NCBI GenBank assembly: GCA_019752535.1
Contig: JAIEMA010000023.1
Location: forward strand, 46,761-110,760
Length of the DNA: 64,000 bases
Direction: 5' to 3'
DNA from: Bacteriovoracaceae bacterium
GTDB taxonomy: Bacteria > Bdellovibrionota > Bacteriovoracia > Bacteriovoracales > Bacteriovoracaceae
The notes beneath the pieces were generated by a model, which searched no databases, was not told the origin of the DNA, and was given only the letters and a program-made list of their open reading frames with translations. This document shows, one piece after another, positions 9,837 to 18,768 of this stretch. How positions within the stretch are numbered: the first letter of the stretch is position 1; each line of letters begins with the position of its first letter. The position numbers and the translations under genes are program-made.

Positions 9837-10427
9837 ATGAAAAAAATTATCTTATCACTCGCACTCACTTTCTCAGCGACTGCTTTCGCTCAGGGACTTC
9901 AGCTTGGCTACCCGAGTACAGGTGGTAACGGATGTCCTCAAGGATCAGTATCAGCTACTCTTTCACCTGATAGCACACAGCTCTCAATCCTCTTCGATTC
10001 TTTCGTTGCTGAAGCGGGACCTTCATCAGGCAAAACACTTGATAGAAAGAGCTGTAATATTGCCATTCCTGTGACTGTGCCAAATGGCTACAGTGTCTCC
10101 GTTGTCGCTGTTGATTACCGTGGATTCGTTGGACTCCCAAATAGACAGGCCAGCGCAAGATTTTCTGCTGAATACTTCTTTGCCAATATGCCTGGCCCTC
10201 GCATGCAGCGCCAGTTCGTAGGTGCTCAAAATACAGACTACTTAATTGAAAATGATTTGGTTGTTTCAGCAATCGTTTGGTCAGCGTGTGGTGCTCAGAC
10301 AAACTTGAGAATCAATGCTGCAATGATGGTGCAAAATACTTCTTACCAAGATGCGCTTGCGACTGTGGACTCTGCAGACTTAAGTTCAGGAATTATCTAC
10401 CAGCTAAAATTCCGTCCTTGCCGATAA
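9837..10427 (+). CDS. Secreted DUF4360-like protein
   Basis: MKKIILSLALTFSATAFA signal peptide; GNGCPQGSVSATLSPDSTQLSILFDSFVAE; SD AAGGAG upstream. Confidence 0.72.
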   Translation: MKKIILSLALTFSATAFAQGLQLGYPSTGGNGCPQGSVSATLSPDSTQLSILFDSFVAEAGPSSGKTLDRKSCNIAIPVTVPNGYSVSVVAVDYRGFVGLPNRQASARFSAEYFFANMPGPRMQRQFVGAQNTDYLIENDLVVSAIVWSACGAQTNLRINAAMMVQNTSYQDALATVDSADLSSGIIYQLKFRPCR

Positions 10428-10453
10428 TCAGCAACGCCGGATACCCCCCAAAA

Positions 10454-10482
10454 AATAAAGGGCCCTTAGGGGCCCTTTATTC
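10454..10482. terminator. Bidirectional intrinsic terminator
   Basis: AATAAAGGGCCC-TTAG-GGGCCCTTTATT-type hairpin between convergent genes, A/T runs on both sides. Confidence 0.8.
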
Positions 10483-11109
10483 GTTTAACCAGAAAATACG
10501 ATCGGGAACTTCAAATTGACAAGGATTTGGGTTTTTTCCAGCTTTCTGTAAAATCTTTTTCTCAAGGATCTCAATAGATTTTTTTAGTCCATCTTGGAAA
10601 TTACCTTGCTTGAAATGCATTCTCAGTAAAGTAATCGTCTCCTGTAGATCTTCTGGAGAGAGTTTCTCATTAAGATCTTTATCCACAAGGAGATGCATTT
10701 TTCTTTCAACTAATGAGAAAAAAAGAAGCAAAGAGGCTTGGTGACCAATTCGATTCGATTGGAATTTAGAAAAAAGTTCCGCTGCTTTCTCTCTCGTCTC
10801 TCTAGAACTCTCTTGAGATGTGATAAAAAAATGGAAAAGTTTTGTCCATTTCACAACATAGACACTAACTAAAATAAATAACCCCACCACTAACACTTCA
10901 AGCGTTTTGGGTGAGAAATCATAGAAATGAAGAAAGAGAATTGAGCAGAGCAGTCCAAAAAGTACAGCTCCTCTCCAGATTGCACCTGGATAGGGATCAG
11001 ATTTTGTGCAAACAGCTACAACTAACTCATAGCCGGTTGTGTTTTCAAAATTTGATATGGCATGAGTGACCTCTGGTGAGGTGAATTGAGATTTATGTTT
11101 CATTACCAA
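10477..11109 (-). CDS. TPM-domain (YgcG-like) membrane protein
   Basis: Downstream of LemA/YgcG pair; ISNFENTTGYELVVAVC TPM-like start and two hydrophobic segments. Confidence 0.6.
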   Translation of the reverse strand: MVMKHKSQFTSPEVTHAISNFENTTGYELVVAVCTKSDPYPGAIWRGAVLFGLLCSILFLHFYDFSPKTLEVLVVGLFILVSVYVVKWTKLFHFFITSQESSRETREKAAELFSKFQSNRIGHQASLLLFFSLVERKMHLLVDKDLNEKLSPEDLQETITLLRMHFKQGNFQDGLKKSIEILEKKILQKAGKNPNPCQFEVPDRIFWLNE

Positions 11110-11807
11110 TCTCCCGAGGCGCCACCGCCACTAAAGCCACCGCCTCCTCCGCCCCAACTACTTCCTCCACCGCCAGAGCCCCAGCCTCCGCCTCCACCGT
11201 AATACATCCCACCTCTTCCTCTACGTCTGCTCATGAAAGGAAGAATGAAGAACATAATAATGAGAAATATTACGACTGCAGCAGGGGAGAGCTCTTCATC
11301 TTGTCGGGTCACTCTACGAGCGACTGGTGTGCCGGAAAGTTTTATTTCAAAACGGGAAGCCACTTCTTGCAAAACAATATAGAGGCCTTGTCCGTAATTG
11401 CCTTCTTTAAAAGCGGGACGCAAAATTTGGCGAATCCATTTGTCGGCGTCTAGGTCAGTGATTTCTCCCTCGATTCCGCCGCCAACTTCGATTCTCATCT
11501 TGCGCTCTTTGGGCGCGATAACGATGAGAAGGCCATTGTCTTTTTTCTCTCCACCTAGTTTCCACTTCTCAGCCGCTGCGATTGAATAATCTTCAATGGG
11601 ATAACCTTGAAGATCATCGGGAATGAGAATGGCTATCTGTGGACCGCCCTGATTAAATATGTCAGTGATCGCACTTTGAAGTTGCGTATTTTCATCCTCA
11701 CCCAACAGTCCGACCATATCGACGACTTGAAGGTTGAGAGCAGGGAGGTTAGGCCCTGCTGCAAAAACATTTGCGACAAAAAAAAGCGCGAGAAATAGAT
11801 AGCGCAT
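11103..11807 (-). CDS. TPM-domain protein, YgcG family, with Gly-rich C-terminus
   Basis: Signal peptide; VVDMVGLLGEDENTQLQSAI...QIAILIPDDLQGYPIEDYSIAAAEKWKLGGEKKDNGLLIVIAPKERKMRIEVGGGIEG; GGGGGWGSGGGGSSWGGGGGGFSGGGASGDW. Confidence 0.92.
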   Translation of the reverse strand: MRYLFLALFFVANVFAAGPNLPALNLQVVDMVGLLGEDENTQLQSAITDIFNQGGPQIAILIPDDLQGYPIEDYSIAAAEKWKLGGEKKDNGLLIVIAPKERKMRIEVGGGIEGEITDLDADKWIRQILRPAFKEGNYGQGLYIVLQEVASRFEIKLSGTPVARRVTRQDEELSPAAVVIFLIIMFFILPFMSRRRGRGGMYYGGGGGWGSGGGGSSWGGGGGGFSGGGASGDW

Positions 11808-12379
11808 TAAAATTGAACTTGAGGCACAGCTTGCTCAGTCGCAGCTGCTTCAAATTGTGGCTTCTTCTCATGCTTAAACATTAAGCTGTTTGTGAGAGAT
11901 GTCGGGAAGACAGTCACAAGATTGTTAAACTCTTTAACCGTTTCAATATAGCGTCTGCGCGCGATGCTGATTCGGTTTTCAGTTCCTTCAAGTTGAGCCT
12001 GAAGGCCTTTGAAGTTCTCTGAAGCTTTAAGATCAGGGTAGCGCTCAGCAACTACCATCAATTTGCCTAAAGCCTGAGAGAGACCGTTTTGAGCACTTTG
12101 AAATTGCTTTAACTTTTCTGGCGTTAAAGTCGCGGCATCAACTGTGATCTGTGTGGCCTTGGCGCGAGCTTCAACTACGCCCTCAAGAGTTTCTTTCTCA
12201 TGTGAGGCGTAACCTTTCACTGTTTGAACCAAGTTTGGAACAAGATCAGCGCGTCTTTTATATTGGTTTTGAACTTCCGCCCATGAAGCTTCAGTTTCAT
12301 TAAGCGCTGTAGGAATAGACTGGATGCCACATCCCGTTAAAATAGCGAGAAGGGGAAGAAGAATAAGGTAATTTCGCAT
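11807..12379 (-). CDS. lemA: LemA family lipoprotein
   Basis: LLAILTGC lipobox; WAEVQNQYKRRADLVPNLVQTVKGYASHEKETLEGVVEARAKA. Confidence 0.94.
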   Translation of the reverse strand: MRNYLILLPLLAILTGCGIQSIPTALNETEASWAEVQNQYKRRADLVPNLVQTVKGYASHEKETLEGVVEARAKATQITVDAATLTPEKLKQFQSAQNGLSQALGKLMVVAERYPDLKASENFKGLQAQLEGTENRISIARRRYIETVKEFNNLVTVFPTSLTNSLMFKHEKKPQFEAAATEQAVPQVQF

Positions 12380-12393
12380 GGAGATCTCCCGGA

Positions 12394-12440
12394 AAATAAA
12401 AAAAGCCCATAGTGTTTATTACACTATGGGCCCGTATTTT
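12394..12440 (-). terminator. Intrinsic terminator downstream of rpsT
   Basis: CCCATAGTGT (12406-12415)-TTATT-ACACTATGGG (12421-12430) stem with minus-strand T-run. Confidence 0.8.
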
Positions 12441-12458
12441 TTTAAGTCAAGGCTGAGA

Positions 12459-12725
12459 TTACTTAGAAAGAGTCGCTACTTGCTTAGTCAGGCGAGAAAT
12501 TCTACGAGCGACAGTCTTTTTAGACATAGCTGGAGATTTTGCTACTTTCATAAGTTTTGATTGAGCCGCTTTTAAAGTCGCAAGAGCTGCTGTCTTGTCG
12601 CCTTTAGCTACTGCATCACGAACAGCTTTTACTGCTGTACGAGCTGAAGCTTTTTTTACTTTGTTTGTCATACGCTTAACTTTGTCTTGTTTCGCGCGTT
12701 TTGTTGAAGACTTGTGGTTTGCCAC
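12459..12725 (-). CDS. rpsT: 30S ribosomal protein S20
   Basis: MANHKSSTKRAKQDKVKRMTNKVKKASARTAVKAVRDAV...MSKKTVARRISRLTKQV. Confidence 0.95.
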   Translation of the reverse strand: MANHKSSTKRAKQDKVKRMTNKVKKASARTAVKAVRDAVAKGDKTAALATLKAAQSKLMKVAKSPAMSKKTVARRISRLTKQVATLSK

Positions 12726-12902
12726 GTTGCACTCCTAAAGATGATTCAATACTAATGTATCCGCGAAGTTATAAACGCTTTTTATGACCATGGCAAGAGA
12801 AGCTCGACATCTTAATCCCTCTGTTGACCACTGCTCTAAAATCAGGGCACATTGTAGCTGTAATTCTCTAAAGATATCCACGATTTAACCCTAGGGGTCT
12901 CC

Positions 12903-13757
12903 ATGCAAAATATCCAAATAATTGGTGTCGTCGGTGCTGGCCAGATGGGTCGAGGCATTGCTCAGGTCGCGATTCAATCAGGTTTTCAAGTCATTATGTT
13001 CGATGCTTTTCAAAATGCCCTTGATTTTGGCGCTGACTTTATTAAAGGCCAATTGAAGAAAGGCACAGAGAAAGGAAAGTGGACGTCTGATGAAGCGGAC
13101 TCAGCTTTAAAGCGTTTGAAGACGGCCGTGGATATGAAAGATCTTAAGGATTGTGATCTCGTGATTGAAGCGGCGACAGAAAATCGTGCGTTGAAATTTG
13201 ATATATTCAAAAAGCTTGATGAAATTATTAAGCCCTCTGCCATTCTTGCCTCTAACACATCATCAATTTCGATTACTGAAATTGCGGCCAAGACGAAGCG
13301 TCCTCAATTAGTGGCAGGGATGCATTTTATGAATCCAGTGCCGGTGATGAAATTGGTGGAAGGCATTCGCGGATTAGAGACAAGTGATGAAACATTCAAT
13401 ACTGTGGCTGCCGTCTCTGAGAAAATGGGTAAGACCTTTGTGCGCGCGCAAGATTATCCTGGCTTTGCCGTCAATCGCATCTTGATGCCAATGATTAATG
13501 AAGCCTTTTATGCACTCTATGAAGGGGTGGCCACTCCTAAAGATATCGACACCGCCATGAAGCTTGGAACCAATCAGCCAATGGGACCTTTTGAACTCGC
13601 TGACTTCATCGGCTTAGACACTTGTCTAGCGATTATGGATGTTCTGCATACAGGTTTATCAGACACAAAATATCGTCCATGCCCACTTTTAAAACAATAT
13701 GTCGCGGCCGGAAGATTCGGAAGAAAGAATAAAAAAGGTGTCTACGTTTATGAGTAG
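12903..13757 (+). CDS. 3-hydroxyacyl/3-hydroxybutyryl-CoA dehydrogenase
   Basis: IGVVGAGQMGRGIAQVAIQSGFQV Rossmann motif; ASNTSSISITEIAAKTKRPQLVAGMHFMNPVPVMKLVE. Confidence 0.94.
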   Translation: MQNIQIIGVVGAGQMGRGIAQVAIQSGFQVIMFDAFQNALDFGADFIKGQLKKGTEKGKWTSDEADSALKRLKTAVDMKDLKDCDLVIEAATENRALKFDIFKKLDEIIKPSAILASNTSSISITEIAAKTKRPQLVAGMHFMNPVPVMKLVEGIRGLETSDETFNTVAAVSEKMGKTFVRAQDYPGFAVNRILMPMINEAFYALYEGVATPKDIDTAMKLGTNQPMGPFELADFIGLDTCLAIMDVLHTGLSDTKYRPCPLLKQYVAAGRFGRKNKKGVYVYE

Positions 13758-14535
13758 TTTTGAAACTCTTCAATACGAAGAATCAAATGGCGTTGGCATT
13801 TTAACTATCAATCGACCAGATAAACTCAACGCTTTAAATGCGACAGTACTTAAAGAGCTTAAATCCTTTTTGTCTGATGCTGTAAGTAAAAAAATATCGG
13901 GTTTGATTCTCACGGGAGCTGGCGATAAAGCTTTTGTCGCTGGAGCAGATATTGCCGCGATGACTTCGATGTCCGCAAGCGATGCAGTTGAATTTGGAAG
14001 ACTCGGTCAAACGGTCACCATGATGATGGAGTATCTCCCTTATCCAGTCATTGCAGCCGTCAATGGCTTTGCCCTTGGTGGTGGGTTTGAAATGGCACTC
14101 GCCTGTGATTTTATTTTTGCGAGTGAGAAAGCTGTTTTTGGACTCCCAGAAGTTAAACTTGGATTGATTCCTGGCTTTGGGGGAACACAACGTTTGGCCC
14201 GCAGAACTCATATTGGATTTGCTAAGGAGTTGGTTTTTTCTGGCAGAAATATGAATGCCCAAGAAGCTCGTGATCGAGGACTTGTGCAGAAAATGTTTTA
14301 TGACAATGCCGAACTTTTGAAAGGGTCTAAGGAATTTCTAGAAGGCGTGGCGAAGAATTCTCCACTAGCTATTGGAATGGCCAAAAAAGTCATGGATCAA
14401 GGAATGCAAACAACACTTGAGCAAGGCTTAGGCCTTGAAGTGAATGCCTTTTCACAATTATTTAATTCACAAGATATGAAAGAGGGGACAGCTGCATTTC
14501 TCGCCAAGAGACCAGCTGTTTTTAAAGGAGAATAA
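13750..14535 (+). CDS. Enoyl-CoA hydratase/crotonase
   Basis: AGDKAFVAGADIAAM; FALGGGFEMALACDFIFASEKAVFGLPEVKLGLIPGFGGTQRLARR. Start overlaps the previous stop by 8 nt. Confidence 0.94.
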   Translation: MSSFETLQYEESNGVGILTINRPDKLNALNATVLKELKSFLSDAVSKKISGLILTGAGDKAFVAGADIAAMTSMSASDAVEFGRLGQTVTMMMEYLPYPVIAAVNGFALGGGFEMALACDFIFASEKAVFGLPEVKLGLIPGFGGTQRLARRTHIGFAKELVFSGRNMNAQEARDRGLVQKMFYDNAELLKGSKEFLEGVAKNSPLAIGMAKKVMDQGMQTTLEQGLGLEVNAFSQLFNSQDMKEGTAAFLAKRPAVFKGE

Positions 14536-14536
14536 A

Positions 14537-15679
14537 ATGTTATTAGATGAGAAATATAATGAAATTCGCGACATGATTAAAAAATTCTCCGACGCAGAAG
14601 TTGCACCTCTTGCGATGGGCATAGATCATAATGGGAAAATTCCAGAAGAGCTGATAAAAAAATTAGGGGAAAATGGCTTTTTAGGATCCTATGTTCCTGA
14701 AGAATACGGTGGTGCGGGACTTGATTATTTAAGTTACGCGCTTTTAATCGAAGAGCTTTCACGCAACTGCGCTTCTACAGGTGTTTTCGTTTCAGCTCAT
14801 ACTTCTCTCTGTATCTGGCCTATTTTAAATTTTGGAACTGAAGCCCAAAAGAAAAAATATCTTCCTAAACTAGCGAGCGGTGAGTGGATTGGCTGCTTTG
14901 CACTCTCTGAACCGAACGCGGGTTCAGATGCTGGATCACTTACCACTTCTGCTGTTGATAAAGGTGATCATTGGGAAATTAACGGAGTAAAAAATTGGAT
15001 CACGAACGGCAAAGAAGCCAATATCGCAATCGTCTTTGCAAAAACAAAAAAGACTCCTGATTACAAAGGTATTTCGGCTTTCATCGTTGAGACTTCAAGT
15101 CCGGGATTTTCAATTATTAAAATTGAAGACAAGCTCGGAATCAAAGGTTCTTCAACGGCTCAGTTGGCGTTTGATAACGTCAAAGTTCCTAAGGACGCTC
15201 TGCTTGGAGACGCTGAAAAAGGTTTCCGTGTGGCGATGGCCACTCTTGATGGGGGACGTATTGGAATTGCCTCACAAGCTCTAGGGATCGCTCAAGGCGC
15301 ATTCACTTATGCGGCCAAGTATGTGCAGCAGCGAATTCAATTCGGCTCACCGCTTGCGACGCTACAGGGTGTTCAATTCATGCTCGCTGATATGAGCACT
15401 AAAATCGCTTCGTCTCGCTTGCTCATTTATCACGCTTCAGCTCTTAAAGACGCGGGGCTTCCATACTCAAAACAGTCTGCGCAAGCGAAGCTGATGGCTT
15501 CTGAGTCAGCGATGTGGGTGACGACGAAAGCGATTCAGCTCTGTGGTGGTAATGGTTACACCAAGGAGTACCCTGTTGAGCGTTATTTTAGAGATGCAAA
15601 GATTACTGAGATTTACGAGGGAACTTCAGAGGTTCAGCGCATGGTGATTGCGGCCAACGAACTCAAAGAACTTCAATAG
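14537..15679 (+). CDS. Acyl-CoA dehydrogenase (short-chain type)
   Basis: CFALSEPNAGSDAGSL; NGVKNWITNG; QLCGGNGYTKEYPVERYFRDAKITEIYEGTSEVQRMVIA. Confidence 0.95.
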   Translation: MLLDEKYNEIRDMIKKFSDAEVAPLAMGIDHNGKIPEELIKKLGENGFLGSYVPEEYGGAGLDYLSYALLIEELSRNCASTGVFVSAHTSLCIWPILNFGTEAQKKKYLPKLASGEWIGCFALSEPNAGSDAGSLTTSAVDKGDHWEINGVKNWITNGKEANIAIVFAKTKKTPDYKGISAFIVETSSPGFSIIKIEDKLGIKGSSTAQLAFDNVKVPKDALLGDAEKGFRVAMATLDGGRIGIASQALGIAQGAFTYAAKYVQQRIQFGSPLATLQGVQFMLADMSTKIASSRLLIYHASALKDAGLPYSKQSAQAKLMASESAMWVTTKAIQLCGGNGYTKEYPVERYFRDAKITEIYEGTSEVQRMVIAANELKELQ

Positions 15680-15765
15680 TTGCCTCTTTAAGTTAGACGG
15701 AAGCCGTGCCCTTTGGTACGTTTTCCATTATTTTTATTTGATAATTTGTCGGAGCGGAAAATTCT

Positions 15766-16962
15766 ATGGCGAAAACGAAGCCCAAGACTAAAATAAAGGC
15801 CACTAAGCCTGCGGCTAAAAAGCCTGCAGCGAAAGGAAAACCAGTGGCTAAAGCAAAACCAAAAGCTAAACCAGCAGCGAAGAAAGCAGCTCCTAAAAAA
15901 GCGGCTCCAGCTCCTAAAAAAGGTCTACTTAAGACTGCCGGAAAAATCGCAGGAAAAGCGATAGCTGCTCTCTCTAAAGTGGATAAAGAGAAAGCTAAAA
16001 AAGAAGCGCTTAAAGCAAAAGCTGAAGCGGCCAAAGAAAAAGAGCGCCTCAAGAAAGAAGCTGCAAAAGAAAAACTTGAAGCAGCAAAAGAGAAAGAAAA
16101 AGCCAAGAAAGCAGCAGCAGCTGAAAAGATGGCTGCTCAAAAAGCTAAAGAGCAGGCTAAAAAAGACGCAGAGAAAGCGAAAGTTCTAGCTGCAAAAGAA
16201 GCTGAAAAAGCTAAAAAAGAAGCAGCTAAGGAAGCTGAGAAAGCGGCAAAGCTTAAAGCGAAAGAAGACGAGAAAGCGGCTAAGATGAAGGCGAAAGAAG
16301 ATGCCAAAAAGCGCGCTCGTGGTGAAGACGTAGAAGATGAAGAAAGTGCTCCTCGTGCAGCCAAGGGAGATGATGATGACGACGAAGAAGATTTCAAACG
16401 TGTCGCCGCGAAAGGCAAAACCAAAGGCAAAAGTAAGTACGACGAAGAAGGCACGCACGATCTCGAGCGCGGCTACAAAAAATTCAGTGTCAATGACCTC
16501 GAAGGTAAAATCGCAGACGAAATCGCGGAACTCCGTGAACACTTTGCCTGGAAAGACATCGTTGGCGCGATTGGCACATTGGATTTCTTCGTTGATCCAA
16601 AAGACGATTCATGCGTTGAAAAAGGCTGTGACAACATCCGTACCACGCAGAGCTGGTGCCGCCTCCACTATCTAAAAAATTGGAAAGGCATTCAGACTAA
16701 AAAAGAAATTTTAAGTGAAGGAAAACTCCAAGAATATATCGAAGAGTTGATTTCTAAATATCCTGCTAAGTACATCGAAGCGATCACGAATGATCTCTCG
16801 GATGACAAAGAGTTCTATAAAGTCTTGAACGAACTTAACATCACGAATGATTTTGATTTCGAAGAAGAAGACTTTGAGCAAGATAACGATGATGATTCAG
16901 GTGATGATATTGGCATCGAAGCCACTTTCACTGGCTCTATGAGATACGAAGATACAGAATAA
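15766..16962 (+). CDS. Histone H1-like Lys/Ala-rich protein with C-terminal Cys/His knuckle and acidic tail
   Basis: N-terminus KTKPKTKIKATKPAAKKPAAKGKPVAKAKPKAKPAAKKAAPKKA; long K/A/E helix; C-terminal CVEKGCDNIRTTQSWCRLHYLKNW; acidic tail. Confidence 0.75.
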   Translation: MAKTKPKTKIKATKPAAKKPAAKGKPVAKAKPKAKPAAKKAAPKKAAPAPKKGLLKTAGKIAGKAIAALSKVDKEKAKKEALKAKAEAAKEKERLKKEAAKEKLEAAKEKEKAKKAAAAEKMAAQKAKEQAKKDAEKAKVLAAKEAEKAKKEAAKEAEKAAKLKAKEDEKAAKMKAKEDAKKRARGEDVEDEESAPRAAKGDDDDDEEDFKRVAAKGKTKGKSKYDEEGTHDLERGYKKFSVNDLEGKIADEIAELREHFAWKDIVGAIGTLDFFVDPKDDSCVEKGCDNIRTTQSWCRLHYLKNWKGIQTKKEILSEGKLQEYIEELISKYPAKYIEAITNDLSDDKEFYKVLNELNITNDFDFEEEDFEQDNDDDSGDDIGIEATFTGSMRYEDTE

Positions 16963-16966
16963 AAAG

Positions 16967-16990
16967 AAAACCCCTCGAAAGAGGGGTTTT
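16967..16990. terminator. Bidirectional intrinsic terminator with GAAA tetraloop
   Basis: AAAACCCCTC-GAAA-GAGGGGTTTT perfect stem between convergent genes. Confidence 0.9.
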
Positions 16991-16995
16991 TTGTT

Positions 16996-17502
16996 TTAGT
17001 GCAAAGTTTTATCTTCGTCTTCATCCTCAATGATGTCTTCATTAGGATCAAATCCTGCTTCTCTTAAAAGTCGATCTGCTTCAAGAGTGAGGCGAATATT
17101 TTCGCGAGTCATTTTATAAAAATATTTTTTGCCCTTCCATTCTACTTCCTGCCACTGAGGCTCCCAGTCACTCCACTCGGAGTTAGCGAAATACTCGTCA
17201 TAGAAAAGTCCGGCCACATCCATGAAATTGGCTTGAGTTTCTTTAACTTTCTGTGGTGTCTCTATTTCTTGAAAGTCGCAGGAAAGAAAACAAGAGACAG
17301 CGCTCTCATTAGTGGATTCTTTTGGTAGAAATCCAATAATCACCAGAAGCTCTTGAGGATAGAGGCGACCAAAAACATCAAATTGACGTTTGTGCGCCAC
17401 GCATTGTTCAGCGTAGGTCTCATTTAAGACGAGAGAGACCGATTCTAGCCATTCTTGGGGAAGAGCTTTGCCGGGATTACTTGTGGGTTTACGTTCTAAC
17501 AT
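16996..17502 (-). CDS. Uncharacterised protein
   Basis: Long ORF flanked by terminator, no recognised motif. Confidence 0.55.
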   Translation of the reverse strand: MLERKPTSNPGKALPQEWLESVSLVLNETYAEQCVAHKRQFDVFGRLYPQELLVIIGFLPKESTNESAVSCFLSCDFQEIETPQKVKETQANFMDVAGLFYDEYFANSEWSDWEPQWQEVEWKGKKYFYKMTRENIRLTLEADRLLREAGFDPNEDIIEDEDEDKTLH

Positions 17503-17604
17503 GACGACCTGCCTTAAAATGCGAGATTTTTCTTTCTACCGCAGTCGAGGGTTATTAGAATAGTGAGATAGTTAAATCTCTTCTGTTTTTCAAGGACTAA
17601 ATCA

Positions 17605-18768
17605 ATGTCAGTTTACATACTCTCAGGTGCTCGTACAGCTTTTGGCAGCTTTCTTGGTGGTCTTACATCTGTAAGCGCTCCAAAGCTTGGGGCCGCGGCC
17701 ATTGCTGGAGCAGTTCAAAAATCAGGGCTTACAAAAGATCAAATTCAAGAAGTCTTTATGGGGAATGTCGTTCAAGCGGGTGTTGGACAAGCTCCTGCTC
17801 GCCAAGCCGCTCTGTTTGCAGGACTTCCTGAAGCAGTTCCCTGCACAACGATTAACAAAGTTTGTGGATCTGGACTTCAGTCAGTGATCTTAGGAGCGAG
17901 AAGTATTTTAACTGGCGACAACCAAGTGGTTCTTGCTGGTGGTATGGAAAATATGTCAGCTGCTCCTCACTTACTCATGCAATCGCGCAGTGGGATTAAG
18001 TTTGGAAATGGTGAGATCAAAGACAGTATGCAGTGGGATGGCCTTTGGGATGTTTACACAGATCGTCCGATGGGGAATTGTGCTGAAGAGTGTGTCGTGA
18101 AATTCAATATGACTCGCGCTGAACAGGATGCTTTCTCAATTGAATCTTTCAAACGTGCTCAAGCCGCCATCAAAGCAGGTCTCTTTAAAGATGAAATCGT
18201 AGCCGTTCAAGTTCCTGCCAAAGGTGGAAGTATAGACCTCGTAGAAGATGAAGGTCCATTTAAAGCAAATTTTGAAAAGATTCCTGGTCTTCGTCCAGCC
18301 TTTGATAAAAATGGCACCATCACGGCCGCTAATGCTTCGACTATCAATGATGGAGCTGCTGCACTGGTGTTGGGTGGAGATCAATTTGCAGGAACAGCAA
18401 AGTACAAAATTATTTCTTGGGCCTCTCATGCTCAAAATCCCACTTGGTTTACGACGGCTCCTGTGGCGGCGATTCAAAAGGCTTTGGATAAAGCAAAATT
18501 AAAAACAGAACAAGTCGATCTTTGGGAAATCAATGAGGCTTTTGCGGCCGTCTCAATGGCCGCTATGAAAGAGTTGAAGCTTCCTCATGAGAAAGTGAAT
18601 ATTCTCGGTGGAGCAGTGGCGATTGGTCATCCTATTGGAGCTTCCGGAGCGAGAATTCTTTTAACTCTTACAACAGCAATGACTCACAAAAATGCAAAAT
18701 ACGGCTGCGCCGCTATTTGCATTGGCGGTGGTGAGGCGTTAGCGGTTGTGGTTGAAAAGGTGAGATAA
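17605..18768 (+). CDS. Acetyl-CoA acetyltransferase (thiolase)
   Basis: INKVCGSGLQSVILGARSI; GGMENMSAAPHLL; NEAFAAVSMAAMKEL; GGAVAIGHPIGASGARIL. Confidence 0.95.
   Translation: MSVYILSGARTAFGSFLGGLTSVSAPKLGAAAIAGAVQKSGLTKDQIQEVFMGNVVQAGVGQAPARQAALFAGLPEAVPCTTINKVCGSGLQSVILGARSILTGDNQVVLAGGMENMSAAPHLLMQSRSGIKFGNGEIKDSMQWDGLWDVYTDRPMGNCAEECVVKFNMTRAEQDAFSIESFKRAQAAIKAGLFKDEIVAVQVPAKGGSIDLVEDEGPFKANFEKIPGLRPAFDKNGTITAANASTINDGAAALVLGGDQFAGTAKYKIISWASHAQNPTWFTTAPVAAIQKALDKAKLKTEQVDLWEINEAFAAVSMAAMKELKLPHEKVNILGGAVAIGHPIGASGARILLTLTTAMTHKNAKYGCAAICIGGGEALAVVVEKVR

Noticed and set aside
10277-10519. 80-aa + strand ORF spanning the terminator
   Set aside because: Crosses a strong bidirectional terminator and overlaps two better genes.
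15925-16542. Minus-strand ORFs opposite the Lys/Ala-rich gene (Phe/Cys- and Ser-rich proteins)
   Set aside because: Compositional shadow of AAA/GCT/GAA codons; biased sequence and no RBS; antisense to a well-supported gene.
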